64,000 nucleotides of DNA from NCBI RefSeq assembly GCF_017942085.1, contig NZ_JAGKSP010000005.1, positions 62,001-126,000 on the forward strand, written 5' to 3'. Position numbers and translations under genes: made by a program. Below are positions 17,012 to 26,446 of this stretch, in pieces. Source of the DNA: Paenibacillus lignilyticus (GTDB lineage: Bacteria; Bacillota; Bacilli; Paenibacillales; Paenibacillaceae). Numbering within the stretch: position 1 is the stretch's first letter; the number at the start of each line of letters is the position of its first letter. The notes below the pieces were generated by a model. It saw nothing but the letters and a program-made list of their open reading frames with translations. It was not told the origin of the DNA and searched no databases.

Positions 17012-18292
17012 ATGAGCGTTTCCGGAAAATCGAACAATCGAGAGGAAATCGTCGATGCGATCAAGCAACGGGCAAACCGATTGGAGCAGCCTGCGGATCT
17101 TCAGCATCTCGCGAACGCAGCAGGCGGATCGAAATTTGTGTTACTGGGCGAAGCAAGCCATGGAACGAGTGAGTTTTACACGAATCGGACGGCACTCTCT
17201 CAAATGCTGATCGAGCAGCATCAATTCAGTTTCATCGCAGTGGAAGGGGATTGGCCCTCCTGTTATGAAGTGAACAAATACGTCAAGCATCACCCCGAGG
17301 CCAAAGGATCCGTCGACGAAGTGCTGCAAGCCTTCGATCGATGGCCTTCCTGGATGTGGGCGAACCGGGAAACGGTGGAGCTCATTACCTGGCTGCGCGA
17401 ATACAACCGGGAGCTGCCTGAGCAATATCGAATCGGATTCTATGGCCTTGATGTGTACAGTCTGTGGGAGTCCATGGATGAAATTATCAAGCATTTGAAG
17501 AAGACGAATTCGCCGGAGCTTGCTGCAGCGCTGAATGCCTTCTCCTGTTTCGAGCCGCATAGCCGGGATGGTCAGAACTACGGCATGTCTGCTGCCTTTT
17601 TCTCGGAGCTGTGCCAGGATGAGGTTCTTCAATTATTGAGAGAGTTGGAAGCGAAGCGGAATCGAGCCGCCGGCACGCATGAAGCGTTGTTGAATGATGA
17701 AATCAACGCGCTGGTTGCCGTTAACGCGGAGCGATATTATCAGGCAATGGTGAAAGGCGGCCCTGATTCGTGGAACATTCGGGATCGGCATATGGTGGAG
17801 GCGCTCAATCGCGTGATGCAGTTCTATGGTCCTTCCGCAAAAGCCATTGTATGGGAGCATAACACCCATATCGGAGATGCGCGTGCTACAGACATGGAAG
17901 CGGACCATATGGTGAATGTGGGTCAGCTTCTCCGAGAGCAAAGCGAAGAAATCGAAGTGTACGCCATTGGTTTCGGAACGTTCAGCGGCACTGTCATTGC
18001 AGCCGATGCTTGGGAATCTCCGGCCGAAGTGCTGCGTGTACCTGAAGCCCGGCGCGGCAGCTGGGAGGAGCTGATGCACGAAGCGGGTCCGTATGACCAG
18101 TGGCTCATTTTCCGAGGCACGGATACGGAAGTCTTTCACCATACGTACGGCCATCGCGCGATCGGCGTGGTCTATCATCCTCATTATGAGCGAGGGAATT
18201 ACGTTCCAAGCGTGATGGCGGAGCGCTATGATGCTTTCGTGTATATCGACCGGTCCAACGCGCTTCAGCCGTTAGTGCCGGCTACGGTGTAA
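17012..18292 (+). CDS. Erythromycin esterase family protein
   Basis: The 426-residue protein carries the family marks LLGEASHGTSEF, IAVEGDWPSCYEVN and a late VWEHNTHIGDARAT. True Ere esterases open macrolide lactone rings, but most relatives, including Bacillus succinoglycan-associated ones, have not been shown to act on antibiotics. ATG 17012 follows GGAAGGGG. It is cytoplasmic and appears to be a single-gene unit. Macrolide inactivation is possible but not established from sequence. Confidence 0.85.
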   Translation: MSVSGKSNNREEIVDAIKQRANRLEQPADLQHLANAAGGSKFVLLGEASHGTSEFYTNRTALSQMLIEQHQFSFIAVEGDWPSCYEVNKYVKHHPEAKGSVDEVLQAFDRWPSWMWANRETVELITWLREYNRELPEQYRIGFYGLDVYSLWESMDEIIKHLKKTNSPELAAALNAFSCFEPHSRDGQNYGMSAAFFSELCQDEVLQLLRELEAKRNRAAGTHEALLNDEINALVAVNAERYYQAMVKGGPDSWNIRDRHMVEALNRVMQFYGPSAKAIVWEHNTHIGDARATDMEADHMVNVGQLLREQSEEIEVYAIGFGTFSGTVIAADAWESPAEVLRVPEARRGSWEELMHEAGPYDQWLIFRGTDTEVFHHTYGHRAIGVVYHPHYERGNYVPSVMAERYDAFVYIDRSNALQPLVPATV

Positions 18293-18384
18293 GGTTGAAG
18301 AATCGTAAATACAAATATTTACAACTAAGAACGTATGTTCTATACTGAAGGAGGATGAATTTAGAAGAGATAAGGAGCGATTAT

Positions 18385-18735
18385 ATGAACCGCGTCGTTT
18401 TGTTTGAATTGGGCTCACAAGATCCGGAAGGGGCAACAACCTTTTATTCGAATGTGTTTGATTGGACTATGGAAGAACCCAACTGGGACTATTGGCCGGT
18501 GAAGACGGGATCAAGTGAATCGGGCGGAATCGATGGTGGAATTGCACGAGCCCCTAAGGATATTTCACAGCGCGTTCAAGTTACGATTCAAGTAGAGTCC
18601 ATTGAAGACACCATTGCTAAAGCCGTAGAGAACGGCGCAAAGCTGGATCTGGATAAAATGGATTTCGGCGGTTTCTATCTTGCATATTTGTTTGATCCAC
18701 AGGGCATTCGGTTTGGACTGATTCAGCACAAATAG
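18385..18735 (+). CDS. VOC (glyoxalase/dioxygenase) superfamily protein
   Basis: The 116-residue protein shows one vicinal-oxygen-chelate module pair: VLFELGSQDPEGATTFYSNVFDW at the start and GGFYLAYLFDPQGIRFGLIQH at the end. ATG 18385 is preferred because AAGGAG precedes it; an ATG at 18355 abuts its own possible site. Likely metal-binding or small-molecule-binding; the activity cannot be read. A terminator follows. Confidence 0.82.
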   Translation: MNRVVLFELGSQDPEGATTFYSNVFDWTMEEPNWDYWPVKTGSSESGGIDGGIARAPKDISQRVQVTIQVESIEDTIAKAVENGAKLDLDKMDFGGFYLAYLFDPQGIRFGLIQHK

Positions 18736-18778
18736 CTCCATATGAATAGCCGGCAACGCGATCTTATCGATCCTCCTT

Positions 18779-18810
18779 AAACCCATCGTCATGACAGTGA
18801 CGCTGGGTTT
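18779..18810 (+). terminator. Rho-independent terminator
   Basis: AAACCCA and CGTCA pair with TGACG and TGGGTTT around a short loop, with one mismatch. It lies 44 bases after the VOC gene. Confidence 0.75.
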
Positions 18811-18923
18811 ATTTGCATTCAGCTTGGAACGAGCTTCACCTCACAGGAGAGCTTGTATGCTATGATGGAGATATTTGGGACGGTTCTTTCTGAATAATCA
18901 ATCATCGGCAGGAGTGGGATCCA

Positions 18924-20303
18924 ATGACGATTACGATTATGGCAAATGGGGTATTAAGAAAGAGCGAGCGGAATCCGAGGTATTTTGAAAATGGTTCGGG
19001 AAACATCATCCTGTTAACCGGTTCGCATACATGGGCGAACCTTCAGGAACTCCGATTAGAGGGTGAACCGGCGTTTGATTACGAGGAATACCTCACCATG
19101 ATGACAGAGAATAACCATAATTTCATGCGGTTATGGCAGTGGGGTCACCCGCTCTATGCACCGTGGACGCTTGATAAGGTATATATCGATCCGATGCCGT
19201 ACATGCGGACGGGAGACCAGGCAGCTCATGACGGGCTGCCCCAATTTGATTTGACGAAATGGAATGAGATGTATTTTGCGAGAATGCGGGAACGTGTTGT
19301 GCAAGCCGGGGAACGCGGCATCTACGTGTCGGTGATGTTCTTCGACGGCTGGTGCCCGAAGAATGCGAGGGCGGGCAGCGATCCTTGGCTCTCTCATCCC
19401 TACAATCGAGCTAATAATGTGAATGGCATTCATGGGGATTCCGGCGGCGATGGCCGGACGGATATGTATAGCATGGAAATTCCGTCAGTTGTGGAGCTGC
19501 AGCAAGCATTTATTCGCAAATGCATCGATACGCTGAATGATTTGGACCATGTGCTCTTCGAAATTATTAATGAGGTCGAAAACTCGGAGCGTGCACTGAA
19601 GTGGCATTCCCACATGATTCAGTACGTTCATGACTACGAGTCGAAGCTGCCCAAGCAGCATCCGGTCGGGATGACGGCAATAGGCGGCGAGCAAGATAAC
19701 TCCATCTTATTTGCCTCCGGTGCCGATTGGATATCGCCGGGAAAAGGACCGAATCGGGAATATCAAATGAATCCTCCTGCCGGCGATGGCAGCAAGGTAA
19801 TCATTACCGATACCGATCACTTATGGGGGCATGGAGGAAACTATCATTGGGTGTGGAAATCATTCCTTAGAGGCTTGAATCCCATATTCATGGACTCGTG
19901 GTGCCCGGTTCCGGGTTCTCCGCTGCCGGATTATCCGGGGAATGTGAAGCTGAACTCGCGCGATTATCCCGATTGGGAGCCTCTCCGCCGAAATATGGGC
20001 CATATCCGGCAATACGCCGATCGAATCGGCCTCGAACACACAGTACCGAATGAAGAGATCGCCAGTTCCCGTTATTGTCTTGTTTCTCCGATGAACGGTA
20101 TGCTTGTTTACGCCGAGCACGCTCAAGAGACGTTGACCATCGATCTTAGTGAGGCTCCGGGCAGTTGGCAAGCCGAATGGTTCGATCCCGTGAGCGGTGC
20201 TGCCCATACGGCTGCATCGGTGCTGGGCGGATCAAAGGTTGATTTTGCGATTCCATTCGCGGGCGGAACTGTACTTTACCTATTTCAAGAGAGGGGTACT
20301 TAG
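18924..20303 (+). CDS. Glycoside-hydrolase-like TIM-barrel protein
   Basis: The 459-residue protein resembles apiosidase/DUF4038-type glycosidases: IILLTGSHTWANLQEL, NNHNFMRLWQWGH, GIYVSVMFFDGW and FEIINEVEN, whose Asn-Glu pair fits the acid/base of clan GH-A enzymes. The C-terminal part (VSPMNGMLVYAE to the end) looks like the beta-sandwich (putative collagen-binding) domain that often follows. There is no signal peptide, so it would act in the cytoplasm. It overlaps by nothing but abuts the GNAT gene one base later. The sugar is unknown. Confidence 0.75.
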   Translation: MTITIMANGVLRKSERNPRYFENGSGNIILLTGSHTWANLQELRLEGEPAFDYEEYLTMMTENNHNFMRLWQWGHPLYAPWTLDKVYIDPMPYMRTGDQAAHDGLPQFDLTKWNEMYFARMRERVVQAGERGIYVSVMFFDGWCPKNARAGSDPWLSHPYNRANNVNGIHGDSGGDGRTDMYSMEIPSVVELQQAFIRKCIDTLNDLDHVLFEIINEVENSERALKWHSHMIQYVHDYESKLPKQHPVGMTAIGGEQDNSILFASGADWISPGKGPNREYQMNPPAGDGSKVIITDTDHLWGHGGNYHWVWKSFLRGLNPIFMDSWCPVPGSPLPDYPGNVKLNSRDYPDWEPLRRNMGHIRQYADRIGLEHTVPNEEIASSRYCLVSPMNGMLVYAEHAQETLTIDLSEAPGSWQAEWFDPVSGAAHTAASVLGGSKVDFAIPFAGGTVLYLFQERGT

Positions 20304-20304
20304 C

Positions 20305-21183
20305 ATGATTACGTTTAATCGATTCAGTCAACTTCCGGCTAATGAGATCGTCGCCCTTTGGAACAAGGGCTTCGAAGGGTATTTCACCAATGCTGCCATG
20401 AATCTCGATCGTTTTATGGCGCGCACGGTCAGCGAAGGGTTGTCGCTTGAGCATTCGCTCGCAATGATCGTGGACGGAGAACCGGCCGGGTTTGTGATGA
20501 ACGGCTTTCGGACCACGAATGAGGGGAAGACAGCCTGGAACGGCGGTACGGGAATTGCCCCCGCTCATCGAGGCAAAGGCTACGGAAAACAGCTCATGGC
20601 GCAAAATGTACAGCTGTATCGCGAACAAAATGTCAATCTTGCACTCCTCGAAGCCATTATTCAAAATGAACCGGCGATTAAGCTCTATCAAGGCGCCGGC
20701 TATCAAATAACGGGACAGCTGGTTTGTTCGATACTAGAGGATGCCATAGATCCGAGCTTACTGCTGCCCAGTTTCCCGCATCGGTTTGTGATCAGGCATG
20801 CGAAACCGCGCGACGCCGGAATGCTCTCCTTCTATAACCATGATGCGGCTTGGCAGACCGGCTGGCAAAGTTTGAACGATGGAGAATGCTGCATCATCGC
20901 CGATGGCGAAGAGCTCGTGGGTTATGCGTTGTATAAGCGTAATTATAGCGAGGACGGCTCATTGGCTTCTATTGTGCTCTTGCAATGTGAAGCGGCGCCG
21001 AGAAGAACGGATTCAGGCAAGATTCTCAAAGCGCTGCTCAAAGAAGTGTTCAGTCCGCTGGAAATGCCCTATAAACGAATGACGCTAAACATCAGGGATA
21101 CCCACGATGAACTGCTTGAGCTGCTGGATCGACTTGGTTTTATGCCCTATATCGAACAGGTGCATATGTCACTCCGCCTATGA
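20305..21183 (+). CDS. GNAT N-acetyltransferase with two GNAT-like domains
   Basis: The 292-residue protein has a complete acetyl-CoA motif in the first half (GTGIAPAHRGKGYGKQLM near residue 90) and a second, more divergent GNAT-like half (RHAKPRDAGMLSFYN to VELLDRLGF-type end). ATG 20305 begins right after the preceding stop with GAGAGGGG upstream. Co-transcription with the GH-like gene is likely. The acceptor is unknown. Confidence 0.85.
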   Translation: MITFNRFSQLPANEIVALWNKGFEGYFTNAAMNLDRFMARTVSEGLSLEHSLAMIVDGEPAGFVMNGFRTTNEGKTAWNGGTGIAPAHRGKGYGKQLMAQNVQLYREQNVNLALLEAIIQNEPAIKLYQGAGYQITGQLVCSILEDAIDPSLLLPSFPHRFVIRHAKPRDAGMLSFYNHDAAWQTGWQSLNDGECCIIADGEELVGYALYKRNYSEDGSLASIVLLQCEAAPRRTDSGKILKALLKEVFSPLEMPYKRMTLNIRDTHDELLELLDRLGFMPYIEQVHMSLRL

Positions 21184-21272
21184 TGGACAACTTGCAAGCG
21201 CTCTATTGAATGGCTTATGATTGGAATGGAAATGCTGCAATGATCTGTAAACATATGAAGGAGTGATTATTC

Positions 21273-21833
21273 ATGTTCGACATTATCATTATCGGAGCAG
21301 GCCCTGCAGGCGCAAGCGCAGGATTATTCGCAGCCAAGGCTGGCAAGAAGACACTTCTGATCGACAGCGACAAGAGTATGACGAAGAAGGCATGGATCGA
21401 GAATCATTACGGTCTGCCGGAAACGACAGGTCCTGAGCTCGTGGAGACAGGCAAGAAGCAAGCAGTAAAATTCGGTGCAGAGCTGATTCAAGATACAGTA
21501 GTGAATGTTACGAAGAGCGAGAACGGATTCAACGTCGCGACGGAATCGCAGCAATACGAAGGCAGCCATGTTATCGTGGCTACGGGTATCTCGACAGATC
21601 TGGCCGAGAAGATCGGATTGTCGGTCAAAGAAGGCACGGAGCCGCGTATTAAACAAGTATTCGATGTGGATGCCAGCGGAAAATCGAACGTTGACGGAGT
21701 CTGGGTAGCAGGGACGGCGGCCGGCGTTAGCGTGCATACGATCATCACTGCAGGCGATGGCGCTAAAGTTGCCATTAACGTTATCAGTGAATTGAACGGA
21801 ACGCGTTACGTGGATCATGATTTGCTGAAATAA
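21273..21833 (+). CDS. Small FAD-binding thioredoxin-reductase-like oxidoreductase
   Basis: The 186-residue protein has the FAD dinucleotide loop IIIIGAGPAGASAGLFAAKAGKKTLLID and the second FAD motif VDGVWVAGTAAG, as in thioredoxin reductases. The NADPH-binding domain and the redox CxxC are both missing, so it is about half the usual length (over 300 residues). This compact type is found as a separate family and does not look truncated, since both ends are proper. How its flavin is reduced is not evident. Confidence 0.8.
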   Translation: MFDIIIIGAGPAGASAGLFAAKAGKKTLLIDSDKSMTKKAWIENHYGLPETTGPELVETGKKQAVKFGAELIQDTVVNVTKSENGFNVATESQQYEGSHVIVATGISTDLAEKIGLSVKEGTEPRIKQVFDVDASGKSNVDGVWVAGTAAGVSVHTIITAGDGAKVAINVISELNGTRYVDHDLLK

Positions 21834-21860
21834 AGCGAAGCTAAATGGAATAGATCGTCA

Positions 21861-21896
21861 ACAAAAGGAACTGCTCTTAGGAGGAGTTCCTTTTGT
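21861..21896 (+). terminator. Strong Rho-independent terminator
   Basis: A perfect 12-bp stem ACAAAAGGAACT/AGTTCCTTTTGT with a 12-base loop and a U-rich right arm lies 27 bases after the flavoprotein gene. Confidence 0.88.
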
Positions 21897-21938
21897 TTGT
21901 GCGCCTGAATACGTATAGGCATGAGAGGAGAGATATGC

Positions 21939-22826
21939 ATGATCTATGTCGTACAGGGCGGAGATACCTTAGAGCGTATCGCTGACCGTTTCGGGTCAAG
22001 CGTCGCGCGGTTGCTGGAAGTGAATGTGATCTGTGATCCGCAGTTGATTCTGGTAGGTCAACCTCTGTTGATCCCGGATGCTGGAATTGACTACCAAAGG
22101 GCAGGCGGCTATCCCTATTATGTCGTTCAATATGGGGATAGTTTAACCTGCTTAGCGCCTCAATTTCATCAATCGCCGGCTGCCTTAGCTGCGAGTAATC
22201 GACTATCGATAGCCGCTCCGTTAACGGTCGGAAGTGAGCTTCTTGCAGGCTTTACCGCGCCGGATCCGATGCGCTTAGCTTCCGAATGGGCAACAACCGC
22301 CACATCACCGGATTGTGATCTCAATTCCATGCAGCAGCATGGCATCTACTATATCGGTTCGTTTCAATGGGAGACACTCGGAGAAGCGGCGGTTCCGTTC
22401 CTGGTGCCTCTTCTGAAACACCGTTGCGATACCGTTCGCTATTACACCGTCATGAGTCTGGGGCGAATCGCAACAGGCGATGCAACCCGGGCTGCTTTAG
22501 AATCGGCGATTCAAGATCAAACGCCATATGTGGCGGAGCTTGCGAAGCTGGGTCTGCGCCGTGCGAAACTCGTGCCGGAGGTGACCAAACGAGTGCATCT
22601 CTTGACTGCGGATCAACGTTTGTACGCAGAGCCGAACGGAAGCTCCGCTTCCATTCCGCTACCCGCCGGCACCGAGATCTTCTCGATGAGATGGAACATT
22701 CCAAGCGGTACGAATGAAGAAGGTCCAAGAGGCGGACTGGAATATTACGATCAGGTGCAGGTTCGGAGTACCGGTCAAGTCGGCTATTTGGGCCGGGTCG
22801 GCTTCAATGATGCAGAGCTTATTTAA
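21939..22826 (+). CDS. LysM repeat protein with HEAT-like segment
   Basis: The 295-residue protein starts with two LysM modules (YVVQGGDTLERIADRFG with QPLLIP, then YYVVQYGDSLTCLAPQF), followed by a helical HEAT-like region (EAAVPFLVPLLKHRCDTVRYYTVMSLGRIATGDATRAALE) and a beta-rich C-terminus possibly SH3-like. No signal peptide precedes the first LysM, which is common for Bacillales spore-coat or mother-cell LysM proteins. ATG 21939 follows GAGAGGAGAG; ATG 21921 overlaps that site. Peptidoglycan binding is expected; no enzyme domain is seen. Confidence 0.82.
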   Translation: MIYVVQGGDTLERIADRFGSSVARLLEVNVICDPQLILVGQPLLIPDAGIDYQRAGGYPYYVVQYGDSLTCLAPQFHQSPAALAASNRLSIAAPLTVGSELLAGFTAPDPMRLASEWATTATSPDCDLNSMQQHGIYYIGSFQWETLGEAAVPFLVPLLKHRCDTVRYYTVMSLGRIATGDATRAALESAIQDQTPYVAELAKLGLRRAKLVPEVTKRVHLLTADQRLYAEPNGSSASIPLPAGTEIFSMRWNIPSGTNEEGPRGGLEYYDQVQVRSTGQVGYLGRVGFNDAELI

Positions 22827-22945
22827 CGGGATTAACTAGTGGAAAAAGTACAATAACTACTGGAACCAGTTCATTGTCCGATTCGCGAAACTCCTTGATA
22901 ATAAAGGTATACCACCGTCATCCACTATCGAGGAGTGAAATGTAA

Positions 22946-23671
22946 ATGCTGAATGCGGAACAGTTGAAGCAGTATCATGAGCGGGGCTATGTCATCCTGG
23001 ATCATCTATTCACAGCTGAAGAGATGGATAGAATTCGTGCCATTATCGACGTGTTTGATTGGGAAGGCGAAGAGGCTCTTAAGCAAGGTGCCAAAGGGTT
23101 TAACAACATTCCCAATCAAATCAATTTCACCTGTAATTTGGCCAGGCGGCATGAGGAGCTTGAGCAATTTATCGGCGATCAGCGGTTTGTCGATTTGACC
23201 ACGAGCGTGCTGGGCGGAGACATTAGGCTGTATTGGGATCAATCCGTCTACAAACGTCCGGAGGCGAAGAAGGATTTCCCTTGGCATCAGGATAACGGCT
23301 ATGTGCCGACGGATCCCGTTCATTATATGACCTGCTGGCTGGCGCTTGATGATGCGACGATTGAGAACGGTTGCATATGGATTCAACCGGGCTCCCATTT
23401 GCAAGGCTATGTGGAGCATGTGCTGACCGATACAGGCTGGCAGTGTTATTTTGGCGAAGATCCCGGTCAACCCGTTCCGCTCCCTAAGGGCAGCATGGTC
23501 ATCTTTCATTCGCTCCTCTTTCACCGCAGCACACCGAATCAAAGCGACAATACGCGCAAAGCCTATGTCATTCAATATTCGGTTGAAGGCGCCAAGAACC
23601 CCGTGACCGGCAAAGTGTTCGACAACGGGCCGCTAATCGCTCAAGACGGCAGAGCGCTGATTACGAAATGA
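22946..23671 (+). CDS. Phytanoyl-CoA dioxygenase (PhyH) family protein
   Basis: The 241-residue protein carries the Fe(II)/2-oxoglutarate oxygenase ligands: H-x-D in FPWHQDNGY, the distal histidine in SLLFHRSTPNQS and a following arginine (NTRKAYVIQYS) for 2-oxoglutarate. The N-terminal GYVILDHLFTAEEMDRI is typical of PhyH. GAGGAGTG precedes ATG 22946. The stop overlaps the start of a small DUF1450-like gene. Substrate unknown; family members hydroxylate lipids, ectoine or secondary metabolites. Confidence 0.87.
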   Translation: MLNAEQLKQYHERGYVILDHLFTAEEMDRIRAIIDVFDWEGEEALKQGAKGFNNIPNQINFTCNLARRHEELEQFIGDQRFVDLTTSVLGGDIRLYWDQSVYKRPEAKKDFPWHQDNGYVPTDPVHYMTCWLALDDATIENGCIWIQPGSHLQGYVEHVLTDTGWQCYFGEDPGQPVPLPKGSMVIFHSLLFHRSTPNQSDNTRKAYVIQYSVEGAKNPVTGKVFDNGPLIAQDGRALITK

Positions 23672-23892
23672 GTGCCGTAATCGTCGTTTGTTTGCGCAAT
23701 TTGCAGGAAAATCGCCATGGTACGATGCTTGATCAGCTCGTCCAACAAGGCCATGATGTCTCGTTGACCCACTGCTTGAATCAATGCGTCGGCTGCAGAA
23801 GAGGGCCAGCTCTTTCGATCGATGGGGCATGGATCGGTGCCGCCGATGAAGCGGCGCTTCAGAACGAGGTTGACGCGAGGCTGCTGAAATAA
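23668..23892 (+). CDS. Small DUF1450/YuzB-like protein
   Basis: The 74-residue protein resembles DUF1450: an early VCLRNL cysteine, a CLNQCVGC cluster near residues 35-42 and a terminal LQNEVDARL helix after a short beta hairpin (GPALSIDGAWIG). Its ATG overlaps the PhyH stop (ATGA), so translation is probably coupled. DUF1450 proteins have no firmly known role; the three clustered cysteines suggest metal or thiol chemistry. An opposing frame over the same stretch is less convincing. Confidence 0.7.
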   Translation: MSAVIVVCLRNLQENRHGTMLDQLVQQGHDVSLTHCLNQCVGCRRGPALSIDGAWIGAADEAALQNEVDARLLK

Positions 23893-23962
23893 CGTTTCCA
23901 AACCATGCATGAGCTGGTGTAAACTAGAAGTATACTAGCTGTCAGGATTGGCGGGGAAACCG

Positions 23963-24820
23963 GTGGAAACCAGATCGCTTACTAGCACAAGCTTCGATCA
24001 GTGGCAGGTCAATGTCTACATGGTGGATGAAGGTAAATACGAGACGCTTAACCATCAGCGCATTATATATCCGAATTGGGTCATCAGCCATGTCCGGCAA
24101 GGCCGGGTGATCACAACGACGAATGGCGAACAGCACGAGGTACGTGAAGGAGGGGTCATGCTGCACCCTCCTTTTTTGCCGTTCTCGGAACGGGCGGAGC
24201 GGCCGGGTTTGCATGAATGGGTTTCGGTTCAGATTCAAACGAGCTATAACGTTGATTTGTTCCAGCTTTATCAAGTACAGCCCGTGGTGCAGCTGCTCGA
24301 TGCAGACGCGTACAGTCAGGTGTTTCAATCGCTGCTTCGTTGTTGGAAGAGCAGTTCTTCCTTCCGCGATGTGTCCCTCGCAGCGGATATGCTTCGTTTG
24401 TCTGCGATGCTGCTCGAGAGCTGGGAAGCGCATGGCAGAATCGGACGCAGCGCAGCCTATTCCGCGAAGTATGACAGGTTCTTTCCAATCATTCGTTATA
24501 TGGCGGATCATATGGCGATGAAGCTCTCGCGCGATATGCTGGCAGAGAAGGTTCATTTGAACACGAATTATTTGGACCGAGCCTTCCAAGAGGCCTACGG
24601 CATTAACCCGATGCAGATGCTCAGGCAGATGAGGCTGAACAAAGCGAAGCGTCTGCTGGAGACGACAGAGGAGCCGCTCAGCCAGCTGGCGCAATTATGC
24701 GGCTTAGGTGACGCTGCCTACTTGAACCGCCAATTCGTGAAAACTTTCGGCATGACACCGGGCAAATACAAGCAAATGATTCGTTCCGCGCAAACGAATT
24801 TTATGGCGGATAAGGAATAA
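23963..24820 (+). CDS. AraC-family transcriptional regulator
   Basis: The protein has an N-terminal cupin-like sensor (WVISHVRQGRVITTTNGEQHEVREGGVMLHPP) and a C-terminal double helix-turn-helix (LSRDMLAEKVHLNTNYLDRAFQEAYGINPMQMLRQMRLNKAKRLL...AQLCGLGDAAYLNRQFVKTFGMTPGKYK). GTG 23963 is preferred for the GCGGGG site before it; TTG 23948 is an alternative. The effector is probably a sugar or other small molecule bound by the cupin. No clear target operon adjoins it on the same side. Confidence 0.9.
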   Translation: METRSLTSTSFDQWQVNVYMVDEGKYETLNHQRIIYPNWVISHVRQGRVITTTNGEQHEVREGGVMLHPPFLPFSERAERPGLHEWVSVQIQTSYNVDLFQLYQVQPVVQLLDADAYSQVFQSLLRCWKSSSSFRDVSLAADMLRLSAMLLESWEAHGRIGRSAAYSAKYDRFFPIIRYMADHMAMKLSRDMLAEKVHLNTNYLDRAFQEAYGINPMQMLRQMRLNKAKRLLETTEEPLSQLAQLCGLGDAAYLNRQFVKTFGMTPGKYKQMIRSAQTNFMADKE

Positions 24821-24925
24821 GACGCGAAGAGCAAATGCTCCTGACTTTTGTTCATGCGGCACAAGTGGTACGATTACTAGGAAGAGTTTACAAGTTTGCA
24901 AAGTGGAAAGGGAGTGGCGAGTTCA

Positions 24926-25588
24926 ATGGAGAAATCAGGAATCAAGGCGCTTCAGCTAAACATGCCGGTGAATGGAAATGACTTCGTAGTCCATGCTGCT
25001 ATTGTGTGGGACGAGCAGGAGCTTATCCTCGTGGATACCGGAATTCCCGGACAAGTAGACGTGATTCGCGAAGCGATGGCTAAGGAAGGCTTCAATTTGG
25101 CTGATCTGACCAAAATCATCATCACGCACCAAGATCGTGATCATATCGGCTCGCTTCCGGAGCTGGTGGAATTGTTTGAAGGCCGCGTAGAAGTACTTGC
25201 ACACGAAGTAGGGGTTCCATATATTGCCGGCGAAATTCCGCTGCTGAAGAGCAAAACATTGGTTCCTCCCGTTAAGGTCGATACCTTTCTGAACGATGGG
25301 GACCTGCTGCCCGTTGCCGGTGGTTTGCAAGTCATCTATACACCGGGACATTCGCCCGATCATATCGCGCTCTATCATAGTCCAAGCAAGACGCTGGTTA
25401 CAGGCGATTCTTTGACTTCAAACGAAGGCGTATTGATGCCGCCTGCCGCAAATTTCACCCCGGATTGGGCGACGGCGATAGAGTCCGTTAAGAAATTCGG
25501 GAGACTTGATATAGCCTCAGTAATTACTTATCATGGCGGCGTTTGTACGGAGAATCTGCAAGAACGATTGGCAGATATCGTGAAATGA
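24926..25588 (+). CDS. Metallo-beta-lactamase-fold hydrolase
   Basis: The 220-residue protein has the dinuclear metal motif ITHQDRDHIGS (HxxDxDH with a Gln where the second His often lies), YTPGHSPDH, VTGDSL and a terminal TYHGG histidine. It belongs to the glyoxalase-II-like branch. ATG 24926 is used; AAAGGGAG is upstream. The stop overlaps the following ccdC-like start. The substrate is unknown. Confidence 0.88.
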   Translation: MEKSGIKALQLNMPVNGNDFVVHAAIVWDEQELILVDTGIPGQVDVIREAMAKEGFNLADLTKIIITHQDRDHIGSLPELVELFEGRVEVLAHEVGVPYIAGEIPLLKSKTLVPPVKVDTFLNDGDLLPVAGGLQVIYTPGHSPDHIALYHSPSKTLVTGDSLTSNEGVLMPPAANFTPDWATAIESVKKFGRLDIASVITYHGGVCTENLQERLADIVK

Positions 25589-26061
25589 ATCCACAAACGA
25601 TCACGATCCTGATCGTCGTTGCCGGGTTAGTCATTTGGCGCAGAAGAAACAGCATGTATCGGCCTATTAAGGGAAACGGCAGAAGAATTTTGATTCCGCT
25701 CATCTTCTTATTACCTGCCTTCTCGTTATTGTTCAATCCGGAATTTCAGTTGCCGGCAAGTGAATGGGCTGCAGCGGTTGTTGCCGGTCTATTGCTCTCT
25801 ATACCGCTGATTCTAACGACGAATTATGAAGTGCGCGGAGACGGCCAGATCTATGCGAAGAAAAGCATTGGGTTCATGATCTCATTTGTGGGCTTGCTGC
25901 TGCTTCGGCTTTTCATGCGTGACTACTTGTCCGATCTGGATCCGAATGAACTAAGTGCTATATTCATCCTGGTAGCAGTCGGTTATGTCATTCCTTGGCG
26001 CGTTGCAAGTTACATTAAATTTCGTACCGTGTATACGGGGAACATGCAAGTTGCCGAATAA
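25585..26061 (+). CDS. CcdC-family membrane protein
   Basis: The 158-residue protein has about four or five membrane segments and a conserved RRRNSMYRPIKGNGRRILIPLIFLLPAF-type front end, characteristic of CcdC (DUF1453), described near cytochrome c biogenesis genes in Bacillus. The ATG overlaps the MBL stop (ATGA). No cytochrome gene adjoins it here, so a link with cytochrome maturation is uncertain. Confidence 0.75.
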   Translation: MNPQTITILIVVAGLVIWRRRNSMYRPIKGNGRRILIPLIFLLPAFSLLFNPEFQLPASEWAAAVVAGLLLSIPLILTTNYEVRGDGQIYAKKSIGFMISFVGLLLLRLFMRDYLSDLDPNELSAIFILVAVGYVIPWRVASYIKFRTVYTGNMQVAE

Positions 26062-26081
26062 GATGGAGGAGGCGTATCGGA

Positions 26082-26423
26082 ATGAATCAAGAAGTTAGCA
26101 GCTTTATCGAGGAATTAAAACAACCATGGCAGGTGGAGGCTTGTAATCAACTGCGTGAGATGGTTCATCAGACAGTACCTTCGATCGATGAGCGTATCCA
26201 GTATAAAAAGCCGCATTTTCTAAAGGACGGCAAATACGCGGCAGTTATCAGCACGGCGAAAGATACCGTGACGTTCATGATTTTCAATACGACCAACCTT
26301 GATTTGTCGGAAGGGAAATTTGAAGGACCTGCGGAACGGAGATGGATGAAGTTTCGTGAAGGGGATCCGATTGATTTGCCCTTGCTTGCTAAGGTGCTTA
26401 CCGAGGCTTCGAGCACATTATAA
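26082..26423 (+). CDS. DUF1801 domain protein
   Basis: The 113-residue protein shows the DUF1801 pattern: an N-terminal helix ending in VPSIDERIQYKKPHFLKDGKYAAVIS and a later MIFNTTNLDLSEGKFEGPAERRWMKFRE. GATGGAGGAGG precedes ATG 26082. The family has an iron-chaperone-like fold with no clear biochemical role. It sits between the ccdC-like gene and a HAD phosphatase on the same strand. Confidence 0.8.
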   Translation: MNQEVSSFIEELKQPWQVEACNQLREMVHQTVPSIDERIQYKKPHFLKDGKYAAVISTAKDTVTFMIFNTTNLDLSEGKFEGPAERRWMKFREGDPIDLPLLAKVLTEASSTL

Positions 26424-26446
26424 TCGGGAGAGAGCGTGTACTCATC

